From Membranipora membranacea (Eukaryota; Bryozoa; Gymnolaemata; Cheilostomatida; Membraniporidae), in NCBI GenBank assembly GCA_914767715.1, contig OU612065.1:13084001-13148000 (forward strand): DNA of 64,000 bases, given 5' to 3'. This document shows, piece after piece, positions 21,885-33,378 of this stretch (positions are counted from its first letter, which is position 1; every line of letters begins with the position of its first letter). Under the pieces are notes generated by a model. The model made no database searches, was not told the origin of the DNA, and worked only from the letters and a program-made list of their open reading frames with translations. The translations under genes were made by a program, and so were the position numbers.

Positions 21885-23281
21885 TAGACAATGATCATAT
21901 AAATGTTAATTTAAAACACTGCAATCTTACCTACACAGATCAATAAGAGTGTCATGCAATAGCTGCAGAGAACAGATGAAGAAGTGTTGCTACGACGGCG
22001 TTTCAGCTAGTTGTATTGGTTCAGTCGTATCATCATGAATCCTGCGTTCTCTACCAGGTCCTCTCAAGTTAACATAGTCTATTGTATTCGAATATCCATA
22101 ATTGTAGATTATTTCTCCCTGTTGTGATTATCCTAGGACAGTAAATTGGAATGATTTTGAAATTGAAAACAGCTTAACATCTCCCTGTGGAAATAACATA
22201 TCTCTGAGCACAACACTGTCTCATTTCTAGTAGTGAAAACTGGACTTCTCTACTGAAATTTGTGTTCTTTTCTTAGAATTAGGGAATATCACAACTAGTT
22301 TCACATTTCAGTCACCGCAGACACGCTAACAGAAATTTTGACCTACATATACGACATAACTATAATAATCTTTATTGTGTGGTTTCTGATATTATGCCGA
22401 GACTATGAGAGATAAATTCAGGGATCGATTTACTTTTACAGCCCAAGTCATTTAGATAAGCACACAACTCTCACCTTGTCATATTGGCAGCTGTCATTTT
22501 GCTAGCGACATCAATATCAGGTTCTTGTGGCAGTCTTTGTACACACCATTGCCGTTACTAGGGACTGCAAGGTGATTATTCAGGCTGTATTGCCCTATTT
22601 CTGCCTTGATGGTTTGATGGTTTGGTGTCCTTGTTGGTACAGAACATATCACAACTCAGTCTTCATCATTATGGGCTCAATCAACCTAAAACATAACGTC
22701 GGATAAAAATGACAATCCCAATATATCAGGGTACTTGAACCACCCTTTCCTATCATGGGCCTTCTGTGTTCTGTCATAACTGGAAGATTGGTATGCTTTG
22801 TATTTTACGGACATTTTCTCAACATATTAATTCAAATTTAAAAGAAAACTGACAGCGTACGATAGCTTTGACCAAGACTTTTTATGTCAAAAAAAGTTAT
22901 GGTCTTGGAAAAGTATCATTATGAGCACTGTCTTATTTACCTTACCGTATTGACAGGCATTAAAGTCTATACAAAGTGTACTGTATATTTTTCTTTTTTT
23001 TGTGCTCACCAGTTTATAAGGTTTAAGCAAGCTGACCTTTGAGGATTGTAAGTCAAGCAGGGTAATTTTAGTTGTCGCTTCCTTTCCATCAACTGGAGTT
23101 TATGTTGCAATAAAAGAGCATCTCAGTCAAATGTCATATCTTCACACAATCAATGACTATACTAATCTCTAAATCGTATCTCAATCAATCTACACCTAGA
23201 AATAAAAAGCTAAAGGATTACGGAGAGGTACAAAACTGTGGACAATTCTTTCATGACATTGTGTTTAACCTTAATAAATCT

Positions 23282-25135
23282 CTTAAATACAGTGGCCCAT
23301 TTCTGCCATGCAGTGTTTTGGAATATTAGGAAGCAGGTGCCTAGAAATAAATAGTGTTTCTTAAATAATCGAGGAGCTACCTAAAATCTTAGGAGGCTTG
23401 GTAAAGTTAACACGGGGCTGCCTAAAAATATAATGTGTTTCCTAAATAATAGAGCAGCTACCTAAAAACAGAATAGACTTTGTAAAATTAGCACGTGGCT
23501 GCCTAAAAATATAATGTGTTTCTTAAATAACTGAGCAGCTGCCTAAAAACAACAGACACCTTGAAAACTTTCAATGCAGCTTCCTACAAATAAATAATGA
23601 TTCCTAGAATTATCTACCCACTACCTAAAAAATCATAGAGGCTTGCCTAGCAATAAACCATGGTTTCCCCTACAATCATCATTATGCTCCCTACAAAAGT
23701 TGCATGCTTGCCTAGAAATACACACTTGATTGAATTTATAGACATAAATAATTACTGTAAAGCAAATTACAGGGCCATAGTTAAGAAAAAATGGTAGGGG
23801 ACGCAAAAGTCAAGAGGCTAATCCAAAGCATCACCAGGAGGGGTGCTGTAAGCTCCTCCCCAAGCAATTTAAGGCATATAATGAGCAAATGGAATTCCCA
23901 GAGGAGCTGATTCTGACATGGATTACTCAATTTTAGTGTTTTTATGCCACTTTATTTAGCTTTCTAGGGGAGGCAGTGTCTCTCAGCCTCCCCTAGAACT
24001 ACGGGCCTGAATTATGATCCAATTTACTGTGCTTTAAACTAGAATCGACTGGAAGATGACTTTGGGGGTCGGTTGTGGTGCTTGCAAACATTCACAGGGA
24101 CCCCAACCCACTTGCAATAAATGAACTAATCAACTGAACGACAGAGCCCCAAAAAAATTTTATAAAATGCACAGTGACATTGGATAAAACAGGAAGCTTG
24201 TTAGTAGGTAGGTTATTAGTCACAAAATAATAATAATCATTATAATAAGAAAAATATCTTAAATTGAATTATATAATATAATATATTATATAATTCAATT
24301 TAAGATATTATTATCATATTATATTAGTAGTGGGAATGTGGTGATGATAGAAGGGTCACCAATCTCTGTTGGTAGCGACTCGCTGTTAATCAATTTACTT
24401 ACTGTAAAAGTACTTAGTATCAGTAGTATCACTTTTTTATTATTTTATCTATCTCAGACGCATTACTCTTCACACAAAAAAACTGGATAATAAGTTAAGT
24501 AAGTAAAACTCCATACTAGAACACAGTAGAGTGGTCTGCTAATGCTTCAAGACCCACAATAGTACACCAAATGTGAGATAGCCGGAGGACTATGAATCAT
24601 TTTAAAAGAAGGCTGATTTCAGCTGTGCATTGACAATTGTATGGCAGGTCTGTTCTGTCTATAAACTCCATCAAGCATGTATTATTAACAAGGCCTGTAT
24701 ATTTCTAGGCAAGCATGCAAGTTTTGTAGGGAGTATAATGAAAATTGTAGGGAAACCATGGTTTATTGCTAGGCACGGCTCTGTGATTTTTTAGGTAGAG
24801 GGTAGATAATTCTAGGAATCAGCATTCATTTGTAGGAAGCTGCATTGAAAGTTTTCGTATCTGTTTTTTTTAGGCAGCTGCTCGGTTATTTAAGAAACAC
24901 ATTATATTTTTAGGCAGCCACATACTAATTTTACAAAGGCTATTTTGTTTTTAGGCAGCTACTCGATTATTTAGGAAACACAATTTCCTTTTAGGCAGCT
25001 ACGTGTTAACTTTACCAAGCCTCCTAAGTTTTTAGGTGGCTGCTCAATTATTTAAGAAATACATTTTATTTCTAGGCACCTGCTTCCTAATATTCCAAAA
25101 CACTGCATGGCAGAAATGGGCCACGGTACTTAAAT
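23282..25135. mobile_element. 1.84-kb fold-back element with about 430-bp inverted repeats
   Basis: Arms about 23290-23730 and 24690-25126 are inverted copies of each other, both beginning GTGGCCCATTTCTGCCATGC when read inward. Each arm is made of degenerate subunits built on TAGGCAGCTGCTC, TTATTTAAGAAACACA and variants. CTTAAATA(C) flanks both sides (23282-23290 and 25127-25135), an 8-9-bp target duplication. The matching site in paralogous block 1 (18242, TCTTAAATACCAGTCTAC) is empty. Terminal CAGTG and an 8-bp duplication fit hAT-type non-autonomous elements, though the exact ends are uncertain by 2-3 bases. The middle (23730-24690) encodes nothing I recognise and contains a 57-bp AT-rich palindrome. 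Confidence 0.8.
24253..24309. repeat. Perfect AT-rich palindrome, 28-bp arms
   Basis: AATATCTTAAATTGAATTAT and following bases to 24280 are mirrored exactly by 24282-24309 around a single-base centre. It lies near the middle of the fold-back element. Confidence 0.9.
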
Positions 25136-25967
25136 ACCAGACTGCTAATTGAATACAGTATCAATCTAGTAAGTAAGCTTATTCCAGAACTGAACCACAT
25201 TCACTGTTGGAAATTATCAGAGTCACAATATTACCTTGTCTGGAATAAGATTATGAGTAGACGATAAACTCCCTGCTCCCTGCACATCTCTTGATTTGCT
25301 CACTGTGACTTCCCCCATTTGTAAGTAAATGCATATAGATCCATAGGCTGGTACTGTACACTTTGGCATAAAATCAGGCATGGACTGCTGACTCCTCAAG
25401 CAACAGAAATACAAGTAAGTTTAACTAAAAATGCATCCGATCTCCTTTGGAGTTAAGGACAAAAATCACATAGTATCAATAGGTTTGTTTAGGCAATCAA
25501 ACTAGGCGATGAGAAAATGTTTCCTTCTAGAGCAGCTATGAGGTGAACACCCTTTGGCCTTTTACGATGAGGCCTAATGGGTGATTTTTATCAGGCTAAT
25601 CCGGGTCTGTAAAAATTTATACACATTAATATTATTTTATTCGCCCCCCCCCTCGCACACAACATGTCCAGGTATGCATAGCCTGCCCTAAGTGCATAAA
25701 TTACATTGATTGGATTTCCTCAACCACATTTAAATTTTCAGGCATTTATTTTGATGACAATTCAAAATGGCTATCCAACACAAACTATATCCATGGAAAG
25801 CTGAAGCAGCGTTTTTATGCATTTTCCAGGTTTTACCATTTTTTAAGCCAGATAGGCATCAGAAAGACTATTTTATTCAAAGCCTGATTTAGCCTTTTTT
25901 AACATACAACCTGGAACTGTGGGTTAATTCTGCTACTGATAAGCAGAAAGAAAAGCCGACTAAACCA

Positions 25968-26200
25968 TTGCAGCAGAGAAATCATGACTTGGATATCAAT
26001 TATTATTTAGAGAATACTCTACATAAAACTGCTATGAATCTTATTGCTGATCCTTCCCATGTCATGCACAGCCTCTTTAAGACTAATGGTAATTTCTGTA
26101 GAACGCCAAAGGCGCATACGAACAGATTTCTTGATAGTCTTAACTGTATGTGTCCCTGACGCTGACAGTATTACCGAAATAAACTCATTCATTCATTCAG
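25968..26200 (+). mobile_element. LINE 3' end fragment (ORF2 C terminus and ATTC-rich tail)
   Basis: The frame ends in SHVMHSLFKTNGNFCRTPKAH followed by TNRFLDSLN, in the style of LINE ORF2 C termini (a ...RxPKxxTNRFxxSxxP pattern). After the stop comes GAAATAAACTCATTCATTCATTCAG, a simple tail typical of LINE 3' ends. Confidence 0.5.
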
Positions 26201-26289
26201 AAGCCATTCTGTATCACCGGCAATTAATGAGAAATGCAATTAACTTGATATGACAAACAAGATCAGCTCCACGGACCAAACTGAATAGA

Positions 26290-26560
26290 TCAAAACTATT
26301 TCTAAAAGAAGAATCAGACTTTATGGTCACCTAATGAGACTACCTGAAAACACTCGTGAGAGAAGTGATGGAGGAGTATGTGAGACCAAAATGGCTAGAG
26401 GTGCACCAAAGTTTATTCATGGAAAAAGAACATCGACAGTGACTAATCAAAATTAGGAATTGATTGACAGTCTGCTAAAGAAACCAATCGGGATAGGAGA
26501 AAGTGGAGAGTATTAATCAAGTCGATGGATGCTGGCTGAAAGACGGAAGTCTAACAATGT
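26290..26560 (+). mobile_element. Second LINE ORF2 C-terminal fragment
   Basis: Reading gives RRIRLYGHLMRLPENTRE and, in another frame, NRDRRKWRVLIKSMDAG followed by a stop. RxxRxxGHxxRxP...DRxxWR is the classic C-terminal tail of many LINE ORF2 proteins. Frame breaks show that it is dead. Confidence 0.6.
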
Positions 26561-27574
26561 TACCGTTACTGATGATGTGCCATTCTGCATCAATTGTCAG
26601 CTACATAAAATCTTGCATATTGGAAGTAATCCAAAGCCATTCTACATATCTGTATCACAGCTTCAGACCAGGAACTGATACAGGAAATTGTATCTATGGC
26701 GGCCACAAAGACAGCCTCTGAAATCTTGCTGTTCGATGACTGATGATATTTTAAAGCACATGCAGATTTGAGTGACTGCTCTTGTCTATAAAGTACGCTA
26801 AGAACAAGTTCAGATAGAGGCTTCTTTTTGAAGGCACACCAGAACATTGACTATAATATAATATGAAGATCTACAACACCGCATTGATATGAAAAATTAT
26901 GATAGTCAGGACGATGTTTCAACCAGAAACTTGAAAGAAATGGGAATTGAATCCATATCGCCCCCTTCAACTGCCTACTGAGCCACGGTTGTGAGATGAA
27001 ATTTGATTAAGGTTTTTATATGGGATTGAGTTTTAAAGCTAGGTGTGCAGGGACCGACTCACCACCAATTCTTGTGCAGAACACACACTAGAAGCGGAAA
27101 AAGATATCCAGTGGCTCACCAAAGAGTTGGCAACAGTTAACAATTTCTGGTAGGTCCTTGAGAGTGACTGTTGTAAAAAAAACCATGGAGGAAGGAAAAA
27201 AAACGAATCTCCCTGTACGCAGAAAAACACACTCATCAAAGTACTCACGATGATATTGCTAAAAAAAGGGTTAACAAGCAGAAAAAAATCTCGACATGAA
27301 AAATGTAACCTCATGGTCAAAGATAATTTCCAGGTTCCATATAACCTTGTTAAGTTCCACAACAACGCAGAAGGTGGCGGTGTCGTTCATTATGCCTAAC
27401 CCGATCAGAACAAGCTGAATATAACATCACAAGGTCACTACCTGTATCTATCTCCATAGCTGTCCCCAGGGCTGTATGTTATCCCCTGTTTGCTTTTCTA
27501 TTTACACCTATCATGGAGGGCAAATCTGTGTCATCTACCTTTTTCTATTGAGTTTCCTCGAATGTAACAAAAGA

Positions 27575-28800
27575 GGAACTAGATTGTGCAATTAAATCAA
27601 CGGATCAAACTAAATCCAATGCTGAACCAGATCGATTTCATCCCAAATTACCAAGATGAAAACCCTTGTTCCGTATTCTCTTGCTTCACCTTTTTAACTT
27701 GGTAATGAAAACTGGAGTGTGGCAATGGAAAGCTGGCACTGTAACATTCCTGCAAAACCAGGCAAAGATACAACGACTTTAAGAGCATATAGACCAATCA
27801 CTCTAACATCTTATATTGGAAACTTACAACCTATTTCCCCCCCCCCCCCCTGTTCCAACATTGATTTCGTAAAAACTACTCAACTGACACATATCTATTC
27901 CACTAATTATCATTTGTTGAACATCACATAAAGAGTAAACAAAAAAAGTGGCTGCTCTGTCTCAAAAGGCTTTTGATTCTGTCTGGCTTGAAGGTATTTT
28001 ATATAGATTTGAGGATGTTGGCATTCCACTTCGACTTGTAAAGGTTTTCAGAGGTTTTCTATGCAATAGAACTGTGAAGTTGCAGATTAATGACTACTGT
28101 TCCAAGGGAAAATCACATGTCATCAGTCTACGACAGGGATCAGTCTTGTCACCTTTTTTTCTATATTATTCGTGATATGGTATCCTGAAACCTTAATCAA
28201 ATGCCACTGCAGTATGCAGACGACGCAACTATGCTTTTTAATGCCCACAACAGTCAGACTCTCTGCACAAATGTAAATAAATAAATAACTAGTATTCATC
28301 AATGGTTGTTGAAATGGCGACAGAAACTAAAATGTTCAAAAACATCTCTTATTTATTTCAACCCTGAAGGTGATGAAACTCCCAATTAAATCTGAGACAA
28401 TGTCATTTCCGGTGCACCGAGACTAAAGTCTTAGGCAGTACTATTTACAATAAACTTAAATTTTCTACACACAAGGCCCGAGCACAATACACAATGCAAC
28501 GAAAAGGGAATACATGTTACTGCCTTTTATAAACTCTTAAACACCTAAAACCCGGAGAACTATATACAACTCATGAAACCCTCAGGATTCTATTACTCCT
28601 ACATATTGGACGCTGAAAGTCAAATAAACACTTATAATTTTCTTAAAGGAATCACAGGTGCTCCCCATATGCCACCAGAAGAATTTTTACACCTGCCACT
28701 GAAATATTACCGACTAGATTTGTTCATATCAAATCGAGCTGAAAAGTAAAAATTTCTTGAGGTTCATCATAAACCAGATACCTTGGCATCACAAGAACAG
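27575..28800 (+). mobile_element. Dead LINE reverse-transcriptase region (Jockey-like style)
   Basis: The conserved RT blocks appear in order, with stops and frameshifts between them: ELDCAIKS; WKAG then KPGKDTTTLRAYRPITLTS; FDSVWLEGILYRFEDVGIPL; RQGSVLSPF; the catalytic QYADDATMLF near 28205; and a thumb-like WLLKWRQKLKCSKTSL and ETKVLGSTIYNKLKFSTHKA. A run of 15 C near 27837 also interrupts it. The family resemblance is to non-LTR retrotransposons; the clade assignment is tentative. Confidence 0.8.
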
Positions 28801-29020
28801 CATACTTTTTAAAGTTTTTCTTTCCAATGTGTGTCAGTTATGCTGAGAACGAGAACCGACAGATTTTTGGAGGGTTTTATGCCACAGAGTGTAACAATTC
28901 TAACAGCATTATATGACAGAGCCATGTTTCCACAGTATCTTTTAATTTGTCTTTGACAAAATTACCAAAAATAAAATATTCATCAAAAAATCGGTGTACA
29001 TACTCAAGCAACCAGGAAGA

Positions 29021-29077
29021 ATAACTCATAACTTATAACTCATAACTCATAACTCATAACTCATAACTCATAACTTA
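29021..29077. repeat. Microsatellite, (ATAACTC)n, about 8 copies
   Basis: Tandem heptamer ATAACTC with two ATAACTT variants, just downstream of the dead LINE. Confidence 0.9.
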
Positions 29078-29581
29078 TCAGAAATGGCTCGATACAAACC
29101 AATGAGCCTTTTATTCGGGCATAACTTCTTCAGCACTAAAATATGAGGTGTCGTATGTTCAAACACAGATGGAAAAAAAACTCTGTATCTCACAGAAAAA
29201 AACTCAAAAAAAGACTTTCAGCGATGCTCAAACTAACCAACTTAACAAGTTGACTGGAAAAAAACAGACTCTGTGCCTTAGACCGCAGAAAAACCAGATT
29301 CCAGCACCCTTTGTCTATAGGCAAAAAGAAGAAGCATTTATCCACCATCTTCCTACTGGCAGGGGACCATATAAGCTCAAAGGTCAAGCGTGAAATAATA
29401 TTCTCTAGAACTACACCTGGAGGTAGAAACTTAGATAGAGACTCACTGATGACCACCTCAGAAATATACTGCTGATAACGAGTCAAACTTTGAGACAATC
29501 GTGAGAAAAGTGGTTTACATGCACGGTTTCATGCTAATTATCCGCTTTTGAATAAAGTAAATGCTTCCTGTACCTCCTTCA

Positions 29582-29826
29582 ATGACCTGCATTCATCCTG
29601 TTTATGACAAAACAGAGGGTGGGCTGCCCCGAAAGGGGGACGCAAGTTGCACCAAGTCCTCATACTGAGAGTGTGATACAACCTAGTAAACTAGAATGCA
29701 TCCTAGCGGTGAGGCCATGGTGGACCTCCTAATCTGCCAGAAACCGAAACAGGCACTAATCAGCCATTGGCCATGACACTTTGATCTTAGCCAATAGGCC
29801 GAGAAGCAATCATGACCTGCATTCAT
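29582..29826 (-). mobile_element. U2-snRNA-headed SINE with 15-bp target-site duplication
   Basis: The insert 29597-29811 (215 bp) is flanked by perfect direct repeats ATGACCTGCATTCAT at 29582-29596 and 29812-29826. Read on the minus strand it begins GATTGCTTCTCGGCC and continues TATTGGCTAAGATCAAAGTGT, i.e. the first about 34 bases of U2 snRNA (stem I and the U6-pairing region). It then departs before the GUAGUA branch-point-recognition sequence. The body is unrelated and ends GTTTTGTCATAAACAGG. The position in paralogous block 1 (about 19235, TTTATAGATGGGGCC) lacks it. Head, body and TSD define a retroposed SINE and not a U2 gene. Confidence 0.8.
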
Positions 29827-29989
29827 AGATGGGGGCCAAGAGTCATTGCTCATCCAATTTTCCAATCCTCCAACAACATGATTTTGAAAATCCCTAAAAA
29901 CTGGTGTAGCATTGAGTAAAGCAACTCATAAATCCAAATAATTGTGTACTGCATTACTAAAATTGCCACCATAGATTTTTCTCCAGTAA

Positions 29990-30960
29990 TTTGTCTGAAT
30001 GTTCCAGACTGCCTCACAGTTGTCTACCATAAGCAATAACAACTATGACCTTATTAATACTCAAGAGCAGACAACCCTGGCAAAGAAGTTGAATATACTC
30101 GTCTCAACAACCCTGACGATGATGTTTCTGGTCGAGATGGTGGTGGCAGCAATGGTGATGGTAGCGATAGTGATGCAGCTGGTGATAGTGATGATGGGGG
30201 GGGTGTAGCTGGTGATGGCGATGACAGCTCTGATGGAGCAGATGGCAGCAGCTCTGACTCTACTGACATTGACCTTATCCCTATCACTGTTGCAGAGGCA
30301 TCAAAGCTCTTTGCTCAATGATAGATAGGTAAAGCTAGTGGTCCTGACAAACTGTGTACTAGAATTTTAAAACAATGCGCTATGGAACTAGTTTTTTGTA
30401 ATCTTTTTAATCTATGCCTGGAAAAAAGAGGTATTACCAGACAGATGGAAATCATCAGCGACCAACCCTCCGTCAAAGACTGCAAACCCTAAGTGCAGCA
30501 ATGATTTTAGACCCATAGCTTTATCATCTGTTGTGATGAAAACTTTTGAGCAGATCATGAAATCAAGACTTTGAACTCATGTTACAATAGACGAGCACCA
30601 ATTTGCATACAGGGAAAATAGGAGTACGAAAGATGCTTGCATAGCATTAGATCATGTTTTAGGCCACAACGTCATCTAGATAAGCCCAATGCTCACGCCT
30701 GAGTGCTGATTATAGATTTTTCTTCTGCTTTTAATACCATAGCGCCAAATTTTCCTCAAATCTCCTCAAATGTGCCGAAATATATTGTAGCTTTTATTAA
30801 AGCATTTCTCTGTGATAGGCGTGAATACATCAGAGTTGGCGATACTAAATCAAATATTTTGAACTGTGATATAGGCTGTCCTCAAGGTTATGTACTGTCT
30901 CCTATTTTGTTTTCTATTTATATTGATTTTATCCGATCGATCGGAGCACTGTGATTTACC
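29990..30960 (+). mobile_element. Dead LINE RT region, L2/CR1-like style, preceded by an Asp/Gly/Ser-rich stretch
   Basis: From about 30105 an acidic low-complexity frame (NGDGSDSDAAGDSDDGGG and similar) leads into ITVAEASKLFAQ, then GKASGPDKLCTRILKQCAME. A frame change follows with LPDRWKSS, NDFRPIALSSVVMKTFEQIM, HQFAYRENRSTKDACIALDH, LIIDFSSAFNTIAP, FLCDRREYIRVG and GCPQGYVLSPILFSIYIDF. These are the ordered RT motifs of an L2/CR1-like non-LTR element. Internal stops and shifts make it inactive. It ends before the catalytic YxDD box. Confidence 0.8.
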
Positions 30961-32405
30961 TTTTTATGAGTAATAGCCCTATCAAACGGTAGCTGATTTT
31001 ATATATATTGGTAGAAACTTTGGCAATGAAAAAATGATGCAGCCTTTTACGTTGAGCCTGCTCAAAATGTGGCCTACTTCACACAAAAAGATTGCCTATC
31101 CGTGATCTAGGGAGTTTGGAGATGAAGCTTTCCGTGCGAAGCTACCCCCATATTGTTATGTTACGTACTTACTGTTGCAGTACATCGCTTTAATTCAGAA
31201 CTTTTCTCCACAGTCATAATAGCAGCACACTTCTGTCATATATGGGTATAAGCTACCAGTTACTAATATATTCTCCTCAGCAGGCTTTAATGTCTCAGAT
31301 GCTTCTGCTTTTGGCTACAAGATGTGGCATATAATTCAAGACGTTGGGTGTAATCGGATAAAAAATTATAGGTTAAATTGTGGGACGGGTAATAGGTAAT
31401 ACCCTCTACAGTAAAAACAGGGAGCTTTAATCAAACATCGATCGCGCTAAAACGTTGATGGATGCCTTGAGTAGACAATTTGATATTGGCCATTTCTTAC
31501 CATCTAGTTTCTTTTCCTTCCATAGTCTGCCTCATAATAGACCCGCACCAGAAGGCAAGTTAGAAGACCAATATACCAGTGCCAACAACTGCCAGAATTC
31601 CTACCTCGGCCTGTCATACTAAAAAAGAAAGAAAATATTCGGCAGATACAGGAGACATTTTAGCGTTTAGCTTAGCCTGAGATTTGACATAAGAAAAGCC
31701 ATATGTGTGTATTTTGGTGTCACTCCAGAATATTACAGTAACTTTGGTTTCACTCACGTTTATGATGAGTATGACATCAGGATCATAACATAAAACCATT
31801 CACCATTGTGAGAATGATTTAATGAAATTAATAAGGTATTAACAGAATAAATTATTTAAGATTTAGTTACTGGAGGTGAAGTTATTTGGTACAATACCTG
31901 AATTTGCACAATCATTGAACAGGAACTTGAAAAAATTAAATGATCAAAAAAATATTTGTTGTGTACGACAAGAGTTCATCGATAAACTATTTTATATTCG
32001 GAACAAAAGTACAAGTGAATACTGGCAATACAATTTCCGTGGTGTAAGGACTTTAGCCAATGTGTTGCCTGCCTCTGCTGATAATAAAAATGTTTGTAAT
32101 CAAAATATTTTGTGTTCATTTAACTGTTTATGGACCATGGACGTTTGCTTAGCTCATGGTGTATAATTTATTAGTAGACAGCTATGCAAGCAATGTAAAG
32201 CCAAAGGTATTAGCTGTCCAGCTGTCAACAGCAGTACAATGTACCCATAATCTACAAACTGAGTTATAAAATTAAATAAACAGAATTAGTAATTGAAATT
32301 ACAACCACTGGTGAGTTCGAGTTGAAAGCTCAAACATCTGAAGGCGAAAGTCATAAAACCATGTGAAATTCATATCGTTGGCGGTCTAATAAAAAGGTCT
32401 AATGA

Positions 32406-32733
32406 TTCACTATGGTTCCATGCCTCGAATTATGAATTATGAATGGTAACCATTTCCATAATGGAAAAAACATGAAAAACATCTGCCGCAGCCGGGACTT
32501 GAACCCCGGTCTCATGCGTCAACGGCCTTTGAAGTCATTGTGTGCAAGCGCCATTCAGCCTAATTCGCCATTCAGCCTAATTCAGACTAATTGGAATAGC
32601 ACGAATCAATACGGTATCTGTATTCACGTCAAAAATTGTCAATCGGTTCATGTGGAAGTGGACTTTAATGCCATTTCAATGGATCGATAACTCCTGAAAT
32701 CCTTACGAAATCGCAACATGGGACCATAGTGAA
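32406..32733. mobile_element. TIR element (MITE) with tRNA-like core
   Basis: The ends TTCACTATGGTTCCATGC and GCATGG-type mirror (right end reads inward TTCACTATGGTCCCATGT; 16 of 18 match) bound 328 bp. Paralogous blocks 1 and 4 run through the site uninterrupted (GGTCTAATGAATTATTGTGAT near 41761). The target duplication is unclear. On the minus strand at 32480-32545 the core has GACCGGGGTTCAAGTCCCGG, a strong T arm with a perfect B box, preceded by a weak A-box-like TGGCGCTTGCAC. Confidence 0.7.
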
Positions 32734-33378
32734 TAAGTGTTATAATAAGCTACTACATAGTACATATACAGTACGTATTTTGCTTTGCAATTTTCCCGCA
32801 TTTATAGATCTTGTTTTAAAACACTTCAATCTTACCTGCGCAGATCAATAAGAGTGTCATAAAATAACTGCAGAGAATAGATGGAGAAATTGTGAAGTTT
32901 CATGGTGAAGTTTCATTTAGTTGTATCGGTATAGTTGGAACATGATGAATCTTGCGTGTTCTGCCAGGTCCTTTCAATTTCAACTTAACACAGTCTATTG
33001 TATCCGAATATCCATAATCTCAGTTTACATCTACCTGCTGCCATTATCCTAAAACAGTGAATTGGAATGAGGTTATGAGAAACTGAAAGCAGTTTAACAT
33101 CCCGCTGGAAGTAATTTTGACCTACACTGGCAATACTATTATAATAAACTTATCGTGTGGTTTTTGATATTTACCAGTACTATTAAGAAATGAATTAAGG
33201 GATTGGTTTTAGTGTTAATTTGTGCATAATAAGTGCTTACTTTTGCTGGGTTATGTATTCAAATGCCAAAACAACTGGATTTTGAAACAAATTTGCAATT
33301 CATTTGTCGGAGTATGTAAATTCCATAACATAAATAATATATTATTGTGAGAAGAACACAAACTCTCACCTTCTCATA

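Larger units (their letters stand above)
18238..22912. repeat. Paralogous block, copy 1
   Basis: First of four colinear blocks recognised by shared landmarks: TACAGTAAAAACAGGGGAGC (19819), the splice-flanked segment with AATAAGAGTGTCATG (about 21945), and CAATATCAGGTTCTTG (about 22514). Its leftmost part (18238-19240) matches copy 2 (25129-29850), including TCTTAAATACCAGTCTACTAATTG and the TAGATGGGGCCAAG stretch at 19238. It carries the TA-flanked TIR element and two hairpin mini-insertions. I see no intact gene in it; the minus-strand frame 21568-21765 (ends DESDEECITDG) is a possible isolated exon, unproven. Confidence 0.7.

Noticed and set aside
29777-29811. Functional U2 snRNA gene
   Set aside because: Only the first about 34 bases match; the branch-point-recognition region, Sm site and 3' stems are absent, and target duplications show retroposition.
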